A DNA stretch of 64,000 nt from Microbulbifer elongatus (GTDB lineage: Bacteria; Pseudomonadota; Gammaproteobacteria; Pseudomonadales; Cellvibrionaceae): contig NZ_CP088953.1 of NCBI RefSeq assembly GCF_021165935.1, positions 868,001-932,000 on the forward strand. The letters are read 5' to 3'. Positions 37,798-46,619 of the stretch are shown in pieces. Every line of letters starts with the position of its first letter. Within the stretch, counting starts at the first letter, position 1. Made by a program: the position numbers and the translations under genes. The notes under the pieces are model-generated. The model did no database searches. It saw only the letters and a list, made by a program, of their open reading frames with translations, and was not told where the DNA came from.

Positions 37798-38358
37798 ATG
37801 GCCCGCCGCAATACCCGCCGCCAACAATCCACCGGCAAACCCGCCTGGGTGTGGTTTGTATTGGGCAACTTCGTAGGGGGTTTTGCGGTATTTGTATTCC
37901 TGCTCAATGACCTCAAGACCGGGCAGACGCAGGTGGCCAAGCGCGCCGATAAACCGGCCGCGGAACAGCCTGCGCCTGGAGAATCCAAGCCGCGCTTCGA
38001 CTTCTACAAGCTGCTCGAAGAGAGCGAAGTGAAGGTCCCGAAGCCGAAGAATCCGCAGGTGCGCGTGCGTGAGGGAGACAGCGACGACTCGCCGGTACGC
38101 AGCGAACCCAAATCCGATCTCGTGTATATCCTTCAGGCCGCCAGCTTCCGCGACAAAGGCGAGGCCGAGCGCCTGCGCGCCCAATTGATGCTCGCCAACC
38201 TCGACGTCAAAGTCGAGTCCGCCACCGACAACCGCGGCACCTGGCACCGGGTGCTCGTAGGCCCCTACACCAATCGCTCCAAAATGGCCGCCGCCCGCGG
38301 GGTGCTGGCCGAACATCGGCTGATGCCACTGGTGCTCAAACGCCCGGCCCAGAGCTAG
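37798..38358 (+). CDS. SPOR-domain protein, FtsN-like
   Basis: Inner-membrane cell-division type protein of 186 residues. A basic N-terminus (MARRNTRRQQSTGKP) and one membrane helix (about residues 18-38) precede a Pro/Lys-rich periplasmic linker and a C-terminal SPOR domain (about 105-182, starting VYILQAASFRDKGEAERLR), which binds denuded septal glycan. A SPOR protein in this place, before hslVU, is conserved in Pseudomonas. FtsN identity is likely but not proven, as short SPOR proteins vary. Confidence 0.88.
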   Translation: MARRNTRRQQSTGKPAWVWFVLGNFVGGFAVFVFLLNDLKTGQTQVAKRADKPAAEQPAPGESKPRFDFYKLLEESEVKVPKPKNPQVRVREGDSDDSPVRSEPKSDLVYILQAASFRDKGEAERLRAQLMLANLDVKVESATDNRGTWHRVLVGPYTNRSKMAAARGVLAEHRLMPLVLKRPAQS

Positions 38359-38469
38359 GCCGCAACGCCTGCGGCGTCTCGGAGGGACGCAAAGTCACCT
38401 TCGGCAAGTTGAAATCCGCCCCCATCGACCACACTTAGTGCTCTCGAAATGTAAAACACCGAGGCACAC

Positions 38470-39009
38470 GTGGAACAATATCGCGGCACTACCATTCTCT
38501 CCTGCCGCCGAAACGGCAAAGTCGTAATCGGCGGTGACGGGCAAGTCTCCATGGGCAACACCATCATGAAAGGTAACGCCCGCAAAGTCCGCCGCCTGTA
38601 CAACGATAAAGTCATCGCCGGATTCGCCGGCGGCACCGCCGACGCCTTCACCCTGTTCGAGCGCTTCGAAGCCAAGCTCCAGGCACACAACGGCCAGCTC
38701 ACCCGCGCCGCCGTCGAACTCGCCAAAGACTGGCGCACCGACCGCGCCTTGCGACGCCTGGAAGCCCTCCTCGCCGTCGCCGACGAAACCGCTAGCCTGA
38801 TCGTTACCGGTAACGGCGACGTGATCCAGCCGGAAGACGATCTGATCGCCATCGGCTCCGGTGGCCCCTTTGCCCAGTCTGCGGCACGCGCGCTGCTCGA
38901 TAACACTGAACTGGATGCGAGAACGATTGTGGAGCAGGGATTGAAGATTGCCGGTGACATTTGTGTGTACACCAACCACAACAACACCATTGAAGAGTTG
39001 AGTTACTGA
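38470..39009 (+). CDS. hslV: ATP-dependent protease peptidase subunit HslV
   Basis: Threonine protease subunit of the HslVU (ClpQY) complex, a double hexamer degrading misfolded proteins. GTG start with propeptide MEQYRG, removed to expose the catalytic threonine of [10 protein letters not shown]. Conserved [19 protein letters not shown] and [15 protein letters not shown] are present. Length is 179. The copy H palindrome separates it from hslU by 207 bases, although the pair normally overlap or nearly abut. Confidence 0.97.
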   Translation: MEQYRGTTILSCRRNGKVVIGGDGQVSMGNTIMKGNARKVRRLYNDKVIAGFAGGTADAFTLFERFEAKLQAHNGQLTRAAVELAKDWRTDRALRRLEALLAVADETASLIVTGNGDVIQPEDDLIAIGSGGPFAQSAARALLDNTELDARTIVEQGLKIAGDICVYTNHNNTIEELSY

Positions 39010-39046
39010 TTGCAAACCAGCGACGAAGTAATTCACCACGAATAGA

Positions 39047-39160
39047 AGGCGGGGTGCCGGGTAGGGGTTTTTGAAAGCGTCGGCGACAGGGACGTCGCCG
39101 ACGCAGCGTACAGGGATGTATTCACAGCGGTTTCAAAAACCCCTACCCGGTACCCCGCCG
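39047..39160 (-). repeat. Long palindromic intergenic repeat, copy H
   Basis: Outer arms 39048-39076 and 39131-39159 are exact apart from one base: GGTGCCGGGTAGGGGTTTTT and its complement. The inner hairpin GCGTCGGCGAC/GTCGCCGACGC lies at about 39077-39103, and a degenerate core ACAGGGATGTATTCACAGC at 39110-39128. Located inside the hslV-hslU pair; the core reads on the - strand. Confidence 0.88.
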
Positions 39161-39216
39161 CCACCGCGCTTCAATAAAACGAGCGCTGGGACAAACGAAA
39201 GAATTCGAGAAATATC

Positions 39217-40530
39217 ATGTCCATGACCCCCAGAGAAATTGTCCACGAACTCGACCGCCATATCGTCGGTCAAAACGACGCCAAGCGCGCGGTCGCCATT
39301 GCGCTGCGCAATCGCTGGCGCCGAATGCAGGTCAATGAAGAACTGCGTGCGGAAATCACTCCAAAAAATATTCTGATGATCGGTCCAACCGGCGTTGGTA
39401 AAACTGAAATCGCCCGCCGCCTCGCCAAACTTGCCGGCGCACCGTTTATCAAAGTCGAAGCCACCAAATTCACCGAAGTCGGTTACGTCGGCCGCGATGT
39501 GGAATCCATCGTCCGCGACCTCGTCGAAATGGCCATCAAGCTCGAACGCGAGCGCGCCACCGAAGGTGTCAAACAACGGGCCATGGACGCCGCCGAAGAC
39601 CGCGTTCTCGACGCCCTGCTGCCGCCGGCGCGCAACACCGATCCCAGCGAAAAAGATTCCGGCACCCGCCAGGTCTTCCGCAAAAAACTGCGCGAAGGCG
39701 AGTTGGATGACAAAGAGATCGAAATCGAAGTCTCCGCCGGCCCTATGGGTGTGGAAATCATGGCACCTCCCGGCATGGAGGAAATGACCAATCAGCTGCA
39801 GGGCATGTTCTCCAATATGTCCAAGGGCAAAACCCAGAAGCGCAAGCTCACCGTCAAGCAGGCGCTCAAGCAGCTGACCGACGACGAAGCCGCCAAGCTG
39901 ATCAACGACGAAGAAATCAAAACCAAAGCGATCCAGTCTGCCGAGCAGAACGGCATCGTGTTTATCGATGAGATCGACAAAGTCGCCAAGCGCCAGGAAA
40001 GTGGTGGTGCCGACGTATCCCGCGAAGGCGTACAGCGCGATCTGCTGCCATTGATCGAAGGCTGCACCGTCACCACCAAATACGGCATGATCAAGACAGA
40101 CCACATCCTGTTTATCGCCTCCGGGGCCTTCCATCTGTCCAAGCCCTCCGATCTGATTCCGGAGCTGCAGGGCCGCCTGCCCATTCGCGTGGAACTGAGC
40201 TCACTGACCTCCAAAGACTTCCAGCGCATCCTGACCGAGCCGAGCGCTTCCCTGACCGAGCAGCAGAAAGCACTGCTGGGCACCGAAGGGGTGAATCTGG
40301 AGTTTGCCGACGACGGTATCCAGCGCATTGCGGAAGTGGCCTACGAAGTGAACGAGTCCACGGAAAACATCGGCGCCCGCCGTCTGCACACCGTACTGGA
40401 GCGACTGCTGGAAGAAATCTCGTTTGTCGGTGGCGACGGAGATACCGCGATTACCATCGATGCCGCCTATGTGGACAAGCACCTGGGTGAACTGAGTAAA
40501 GACGAAGACCTGTCTCGTTTTATTCTCTGA
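39217..40530 (+). CDS. hslU: ATP-dependent protease ATPase subunit HslU
   Basis: AAA+ unfoldase partner of HslV. Walker A is [13 protein letters not shown] near residue 58, Walker [11 protein letters not shown] near 250, with the pore-loop GYVGRDVES near 90. The I domain spans about 110-240. The C-terminus ends SRFIL, and such a C-terminal tail inserts into HslV. Length is 437. It is followed by a GC-rich hairpin (40540-40573). Confidence 0.97.
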   Translation: MSMTPREIVHELDRHIVGQNDAKRAVAIALRNRWRRMQVNEELRAEITPKNILMIGPTGVGKTEIARRLAKLAGAPFIKVEATKFTEVGYVGRDVESIVRDLVEMAIKLERERATEGVKQRAMDAAEDRVLDALLPPARNTDPSEKDSGTRQVFRKKLREGELDDKEIEIEVSAGPMGVEIMAPPGMEEMTNQLQGMFSNMSKGKTQKRKLTVKQALKQLTDDEAAKLINDEEIKTKAIQSAEQNGIVFIDEIDKVAKRQESGGADVSREGVQRDLLPLIEGCTVTTKYGMIKTDHILFIASGAFHLSKPSDLIPELQGRLPIRVELSSLTSKDFQRILTEPSASLTEQQKALLGTEGVNLEFADDGIQRIAEVAYEVNESTENIGARRLHTVLERLLEEISFVGGDGDTAITIDAAYVDKHLGELSKDEDLSRFIL

Positions 40531-40539
40531 CGTACAACA

Positions 40540-40580
40540 CCCTGCAGGAGCCCGCAAGCAGGCTCCTGCAGGGTTAATCT
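40540..40580 (+). terminator. Hairpin after hslU, probable terminator
   Basis: CCCTGCAGGAGCC / GGCTCCTGCAGGG, perfect 13-base stem, followed by TTAATCTTT. The T tract is poor, so termination may be partial, letting transcription enter the DUF971 gene. Confidence 0.55.
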
Positions 40581-40593
40581 TTCCGGACACACA

Positions 40594-40971
40594 ATGCCCC
40601 CACCGCAAAAAATCCGTCTGCAAAAAGCCGACAAGACACTCATCCTCCTCTACCCGGATGCAGAATTCGAACTCCCCGCCGAATATCTCCGGGTTTACTC
40701 TCCCAGTGCCGAAGTGCGCGGTCACGGCGCCGGCGAAGGCAATCTGGTGGCGGGCAAGCTGCATGTGGGAATCGAGCGGGTCGCCGCCGCCGGCCGTTAT
40801 GCGCTACAGATTTTTTTCGACGACGGTCACGACAGCGGCATCTACACCTGGGCGTATCTGCGGGAGTTGTGCGAAACCCGGGAGCAAAAGTGGCAGGCCT
40901 ATCTCGAGCGCCTGGAAAACGCGGGCCAGGGTCGCGATCCCGACGAAAGCCCGGTCAAGCTGATTGGCTGA
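40594..40971 (+). CDS. DUF971 (gamma-butyrobetaine hydroxylase-like N-terminal) domain protein
   Basis: Small conserved protein of 125 residues. The domain is recognised by LILLYPDAEFELPAEYLRVY near residue 18 and RYALQIFFDDGHDSGIYTW near 68, the latter ending in the conserved D-G-H-x-S-G-I-Y-x-W. Its role in bacteria is unsettled; the domain is zinc-binding in eukaryotic hydroxylases and has been linked to iron-sulfur metabolism. The gene lies after hslU as in Pseudomonas. Confidence 0.9.
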   Translation: MPPPQKIRLQKADKTLILLYPDAEFELPAEYLRVYSPSAEVRGHGAGEGNLVAGKLHVGIERVAAAGRYALQIFFDDGHDSGIYTWAYLRELCETREQKWQAYLERLENAGQGRDPDESPVKLIG

Positions 40972-41074
40972 ACCCGACGTAAATCTGACGCATATTTCCG
41001 GTATCCTCCCCCAAAACTTCTTCCGGCCACGCCGGAAGCCGATCACCATCAAAATTGCCTCTGGGGGAATACTC

Positions 41075-42679
41075 GTGCAATTAAACCGCTTTACCCTGGG
41101 CTTCGCCCTGGCCTTCGGCGTTACTCTGGCCGCCTGTCACAGCGGCAAATCCGAAACGGTCGCCAGCGAAGCCGCGCCGACCAAGGCCACCGCCTCCCAT
41201 CTGCCGGAGACCCAGCGCAACAGCAGCTGGTTCCAGGATGCCCGCGAGGCGATCGCCGATGCGAGCGCTGTCACCATTAACAACCAGCCCGGCGCCGCCA
41301 GGAATGTCATTCTGTTCGTGGGTGACGGCATGGGAATATCAACAGTGACCGCCGCGCGGATTCTGGCTGGCCAGCAACAGGGCAAGCCGGGCGAGGAGTA
41401 TCAGCTCAGCTTTGAGAAGATGCCCTTCGCCGGGTTGATCAAAACCTATAACACCAATCAACAGACCCCGGACTCCGCCGGCACCGCCACCGCCATGCTC
41501 TCCGGCGTGAAAACCAAGGCCGGTGTGCTCAACGTGGACGAAACCGTGGCCCGCGGTGATTGCGCCGGCAGTCTGGAGCGCCCGCTGACCACCGCGGTGG
41601 AGCTTGCGGAAGAGCTGGGCAAGCGCACCGGCATCGTCAGTACCGCGCGCATCACCCACGCCACCCCCGCCGCCGCCTATGCCAAAGTGCCGGAGCGGGG
41701 TTGGGAGCATGCGGCTCCCGCAGGGTGTAAGGATATCGCCACCCAGATGGTCGAGTTCGCCGCCGGTGACGGTGTGGATGTGATTATGGGCGGCGGTCGC
41801 CGCAGCTTTCTGCCCAAAGATGTCACTGACAGCGAGGGCAAAAGTGGCAAGCGCGAAGATGGCATCAATCTGATTGAAGCGTGGCAGGAGCGTTACAGTC
41901 GCGCGGGCGGCAATGCGGTATACATTGAAGACCAGGCGGGCTTTGATGGGATCGATGTCACCGACACCGACAAGCTGTTGGGACTGTTTGCCAGCTCCCA
42001 TATGCGCTACGAGGCGGATCGCCAAAACGACAAGGCCGGTGAACCTTCCCTGTCAGCAATGACCGGCAAGGCCGTCGAACTGCTGAACAAATCAGAGCGC
42101 GGATATTTTCTACTGGTCGAGTCCGGGCGTATCGATCACGGGCACCACGCGGGCAGCGCGTTCAATGCGTTGACCGATGCCGTCGAAATGGCCAAAGCGG
42201 TACAGGTCGCCATGGACAGTACCAGTGCCGAGGATACCCTGATCATCGTGACCGCAGATCACAGCCACGTGATGACCATCGCCGGCTACCCTACCCGTGG
42301 CAATCCGATTCTCGGCAAGGTGGTCACCAACAATCGTGAGGGTGCGCCGGAACCGGAGGTGGCACTCGCCGCCGATGGGAAACCGTATACCACCATCACC
42401 TATGCCAACGGTCTCGGCCACGCCCATTACGGAGACAGTACCGACGCAGATGATCGCTACGAAGACCCCGTCAGCGCCGGGCGCCAGGACATCAGTGCCA
42501 GCGATACCGAATCTTCCGGTTACCACCAGGAAGCACTGGTACCCCTGGGAAGTGAAACCCATGCCGGTGAAGATGTAGGTGTCTGGGCCCGCGGCCCCGG
42601 TGCGCATCTGTTATCTGGTACCAATGAGCAGAGCCTGATTTTTCATGTGATGGCGCATGCGGGTGGGTTGCTGGAGTAG
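41075..42679 (+). CDS. phoA: Alkaline phosphatase PhoA family lipoprotein
   Basis: Releases phosphate from organic phosphomonoesters at the cell envelope. Lipoprotein signal ends TLAAC near residue 21. The active site is intact: metal aspartate in FVGDGMGIST, nucleophilic serine in TPDSAGTATAML, and metal ligands ESGRIDHGHHAG and TADHSHVMT. GTG start at 41075 with GGGGG seven bases before; the frame is open further upstream into the DUF971 stop. Length is 534. Lipidation is unusual for classical periplasmic PhoA. No convincing Pho box is visible upstream. It begins a block of accessory genes replacing the phaC region found here in Pseudomonas. Confidence 0.92.
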   Translation: MQLNRFTLGFALAFGVTLAACHSGKSETVASEAAPTKATASHLPETQRNSSWFQDAREAIADASAVTINNQPGAARNVILFVGDGMGISTVTAARILAGQQQGKPGEEYQLSFEKMPFAGLIKTYNTNQQTPDSAGTATAMLSGVKTKAGVLNVDETVARGDCAGSLERPLTTAVELAEELGKRTGIVSTARITHATPAAAYAKVPERGWEHAAPAGCKDIATQMVEFAAGDGVDVIMGGGRRSFLPKDVTDSEGKSGKREDGINLIEAWQERYSRAGGNAVYIEDQAGFDGIDVTDTDKLLGLFASSHMRYEADRQNDKAGEPSLSAMTGKAVELLNKSERGYFLLVESGRIDHGHHAGSAFNALTDAVEMAKAVQVAMDSTSAEDTLIIVTADHSHVMTIAGYPTRGNPILGKVVTNNREGAPEPEVALAADGKPYTTITYANGLGHAHYGDSTDADDRYEDPVSAGRQDISASDTESSGYHQEALVPLGSETHAGEDVGVWARGPGAHLLSGTNEQSLIFHVMAHAGGLLE

Positions 42680-43242
42680 GGGTAGTGTTTTGGTGGGCAG
42701 GAGTGGACAAAGAATGGATGGAATTTGGCGCATGCTTCAGTGCCATTGGTTATCGGTTTAGTCTCCTGCCTTTTCCCACGCGTCGCTATTGGAGTAGTCA
42801 GGTCGCGTAGCGAAGTCAGTATCCGGGCTGCTTCAAAAAAGCAGAAGCGCGCCATACCGTTCTCTTGCATGCCAGCAATCGCTCACATCAGCTAGCAGTA
42901 TCTCCTTCATATTGTGAAATGACTGGTTTTTTAGTTTTTCCATTATCTCATTTAGTGGGTTTTTGTCCTGACGCATGGGTCAGAAAAATGACCGATTGAT
43001 AGGGTAAAAGCCCCAAGGGATGCCTGTCCCAATTAAGGCTATTTTGTTGTTACATTCATTCTTTTTTTTAAAGATTTTGGGTGTGAGTAGCCTGATTCGA
43101 GAATGGGCGGGGCATGTTTGTTATTTATTGTTCGCTCGTCAAAAAATACATATGAGGGGTTAGGGAGGTTAGTCGTCAAATTTTTGTAGCGAAGTCTTTC
43201 GCTACAAAATACTGACAAGAGCCTAATTGGGGGGCTAACCAA
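42680..43242. other. AT-rich intergenic region upstream of the TonB receptor
   Basis: 563 bases without a credible gene, markedly more AT-rich than the rest of the window. It contains an inverted repeat CTGACGCATGGGTCAG (42968-42983) that could be an operator, and a perfect stem-loop at 43182-43209. Long T tracts occur near 42930 and 43065. The composition suggests recently gained DNA. Confidence 0.5.
43182..43209 (+). promoter_or_regulatory. Perfect stem-loop in the receptor leader
   Basis: TTTTGTAGCGAA, loop GTCT, TTCGCTACAAAA: a 12-base perfect stem ending 19 bases before the ribosome site GGGGGG and 34 bases before the start. Likely a leader RNA element or operator; which one cannot be told from sequence. 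Confidence 0.55.
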
Positions 43243-46200
43243 TTGAATAAATTAAAAAAAATGTTCGAGAGCGCAGGGACTCCGCTCAAGGTAAGCGTGT
43301 CCACAGCTGTTCTGGCAGCAGTACTTTCTCCTATTACTTTCGCACAAGAAGATGACACCTCTGTTACTGAGACGAACGTAGTCGCCGAGCAGCAGTCCGC
43401 TGTTCCCGTTCCTCAGGGAGTGGAAGACGATTCGGGGGTAGAAGAGGTCGTCGTTACCGGCTCTCGTCTGAAACGAGACACATTTTCAAGCATTGCACCT
43501 TTACAGATAATTAACGCCGAGGGGGCACGAGAGGCTGGTGCCATTGATACGTCCACGATCCTGCAGTCCAGTGGCGCAGCGACCGGTCAACAAATTGATC
43601 TGACCTTCTCCGGTTACGTTTTGGATAATGGGCCTGGTGCTTCAACCGTAGATCTGCGCGGTCTTGGTGCTGGCCGTACCCTAGTGTTGCTGAATGGCCG
43701 TCGAATGGCGCCTGCGGGCGTAGAAGGTGCCCCTGTCGCTGCAGACTTGAATCTGATTCCAGCCTCCCTCGTTCAACAATATGACCTTCTTTTAGATGGC
43801 GCCTCATCGATTTATGGTTCTGATGCTGTAGCGGGCGTGGTAAACGTTATCTTGAAGAAAGATTTTGATGGCGTTGACTTTGAGGTGTTTGGCACCAATC
43901 CCCAGCAGCCTGGTGGTGGGGAAAACACATTAAGCTTGAGTTGGGGTCACAACTTCGATCGTGGTTTTGTTGGTATGGGGGTCGAGCATTATGAGATGGA
44001 TGCTGTGACCCTGGCGGACCGAGAGTGGACCGCTGGCTGTGCCCGTGATATCGAAGTCGGAACTGATGGAAATATTTATACGGGCAACGCGTACTACCAA
44101 GAAATTTATGGCATGGACTTTGAGGGCTGCGGATTCGGTTCTCTTGCTGGTCGGATCTCTGTGCCAGAAGCGGGAAGTATCTATTACACCCCTGGTAGTT
44201 CAAACGGTGGCTGGAATGGTTTCACAGAATCCAGTGCTTTCGCGCTGAGCGGACTTGATACGAATGGTGATGGTGTTCCGGATATCAACTTCCACGATTA
44301 CGACCTCAATGGTAAAGAGCAGTTTGCACACCTGATTCCCGAGCAGGAGCGAACCAGTTTTATGGCCTTCGGTGAATATACATTCGAGGGGGACATGAAT
44401 CTGACTCCATTTTTTGAAGTCAGCTATGCAAAGCGTGAGAATTTCATTAATACAGGTGCCAGCCAGCTGTTCCCGGACGTTCCCGCCGACAACCCCTTTA
44501 ACCCTTGTAACCCAGACGGCGTGCGTGGCGTAGATTGTGGTGAAGCCTATGACCAACTATTGACGAATCCGGGCTTTGAGGCTCAGTTTGCCGCGTTTTA
44601 TGGGTTGACGCCTACCCAGTTCCGCGACCAAGGTATCGTCGATCTGTTTGCTGGCCCTATTGGTGCGCAGGAAACAACACCGATTGTCTCGGTTCTAGGT
44701 GACCGCAACATCAACCGTGTCGAAGTTGCACAATCACGTTTCGTAACTGGGATGCGCGGTGATCTACCAATGATGAATATTGGTAGTTTATCTGATTGGT
44801 CCTTTGAGCTCTCTGGCTCCATTACCAAGTCAGACGGGGAGTCCAGTCGTATTGGTATCCGGGGGGACCGGATGTACCAATCTCTGGAAACGACTATCGA
44901 GGATCCCGATAACCCGGGTACATATATTTGCGAGCCACTTCCCGGTGAGTCAACCTGTGTACCTATCGATATGTTTGCGGGTTCCCTTTATGAGGGTGTG
45001 ATCGGAGACTTCGCGACACAGGCCGAGCGCGATTACCTGTTTGATAGTCGCGACTTTGATACGTCCTATTACCAGACGATCTTTTCTGCGTATGCCAGCG
45101 GCACCGTGGCTACCCTGCCTGCGGGGGACGTCATTGTGGGGGTAGGAGTAGAGTTGCGTGATGATCGCATCAAGTCTGTACCAGATGATGTTGCGCGTGA
45201 TGGCTTGTTTATCCACTACTTTGCAGATGGTGGTGCAACGGGCAACAAGACTACAAAAGAGGCCTACGGTGAAATTGAATTGCCGTTACTCGCCGGTAAA
45301 TTCTTGGCTGAAGAGCTGACTACTAACCTGTCCGCGCGATATACCAAAGATGAATTTTATGGTGGTGCCTGGACAAACGCAGCAAAGGTTGCATATCGTC
45401 CGGTCGAATCCCTGTTGCTTCGTTCTACTTATGGGACCTCATATCGCGCACCGAACCTGCGTGAAAATTTCCTGCAGAACCAAACCGGTTTTCAGACTGT
45501 GTCTGACCCCTGTTTGATTCCTGACAGTGCATTGGATGACCTTACTGGTGGTTATAATGCCGACTTGGACACTCGTTCACCCGAGGTTCTGGCTAACTGT
45601 GCTGCCAACGGCGTGGACCCAACTGTCACAGAGAACGGTGGTTTCAACTCTTATAGTGTGGAAGTGGCTCGTGGTGGCAGTCTTGGTCTGAAAGAAGAGA
45701 CTTCAGATTCCTTCACGGTAGGATTTTCTTTCGAGCAACCTTTTTCGAAAGCTTTGATCTGACTCTCGGTATGACGTACTACGATATCGAAATTGAAAAT
45801 TCGATTATCGAACCGTCTCCTCAGTTCCTGATCAACGATTGCTACAGCAATCCAAATGGCAATAGTGCCTTCTGCTCTCAGTTGGAGCGCGGTGACGATG
45901 GTCTTCTCGACAAAGTCGACGCGGCGTTTGTAAACCGAGACAACGAGGTCGCACGCGGGTTCGATTACAATGTCGCCTATACCCAGCCCGTGACAGTTTT
46001 CGGGGCACCGATTGAATTGAGTGCGAACCTTACATTCAATCGTGTGCTGGAACGTACTCTTACGTATCTGGACGATGAAGGTAATCCCGATGTGGACGTA
46101 TATCAGGGCACCTTTGGTTTCCCGAAATGGCAAGGGCGTGGTGAATTCCGCGTAGATTATGATAAATATCGTTTCACCTGGACAACACAATACCTGGACT

Positions 46201-46532
46201 CAGTAGAGCAAGCGGATGAATTTGTCGATGAGTTCAGCGACATCTATGACACCAATGAAACTGGTTTCACCTCTGATGCTTGTATTGGTGCCGAAAATGG
46301 CGGGGTTGATTGCCGTGATGTAGGCTTTGCGGACGACTATATACTGCATAGTGCCTCTCTGTACTACTATGCCGATACTTGGACCGCTGGTCTCGGTGTG
46401 CGGAATGTGTTTAATGAGGCACCACCGGAAGTGGACGGCGACGAAATCCTATCCGTCAACAACACCCCGATTGGTTATGGTTACAATATTCAAGGTCGGA
46501 CAGTGTTCCTGAACCTTCAGAAAAACTTCTGA
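43243..46532 (+). pseudogene. TonB-dependent receptor, split by a one-base frameshift
   Basis: Outer-membrane importer of about 1096 residues if repaired. The signal peptide covers about residues 1-35 (ending ITFAQ), then the plug with EEVVVTGSRLKRDTFSS, DLRGLGAGRTLVLLNGRRM and LDGASSIYGSDAVAGVVNV. The barrel ends at the classic C-terminal aromatic (VFLNLQKNF). The first frame stops at 45762; the second resumes from about 45745 to 46532. One extra T in the T5 tract at 45741-45745 restores FEQPFFESFDLTLGMTYYD. So either a real mutation, a sequencing error or a slippery site. TTG start with GGGGGG nine bases upstream. The substrate is unknown; the S9 peptidase downstream suggests peptides. Confidence 0.88.
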
Positions 46533-46546
46533 TATTGCCAAGGTTC

Positions 46547-46577
46547 AAAAAGCCCGCATTTATGCGGGCTTTTTTTT
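46547..46577 (+). terminator. Rho-independent terminator after the receptor
   Basis: AAAAAGCCCGCA, loop TTTA, TGCGGGCTTTTTTTT, 14 bases after the receptor stop. It separates receptor and peptidase transcripts, at least in part. Confidence 0.93.
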
Positions 46578-46619
46578 CAAAAAATGACGATTTTCTAGTT
46601 CTATTTACAGGGTGCCGTA

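Noticed and set aside
38405..38440. Sigma-32 heat-shock promoter before hslV (TTGAAA and CCCCAT)
   Set aside because: The two boxes are only about five bases apart instead of 11-16, so they cannot form one promoter.
40964..41074. Upstream extension of phoA overlapping the DUF971 stop
   Set aside because: It would bury the lipoprotein signal behind 37 residues; the GTG at 41075 has a good ribosome site.
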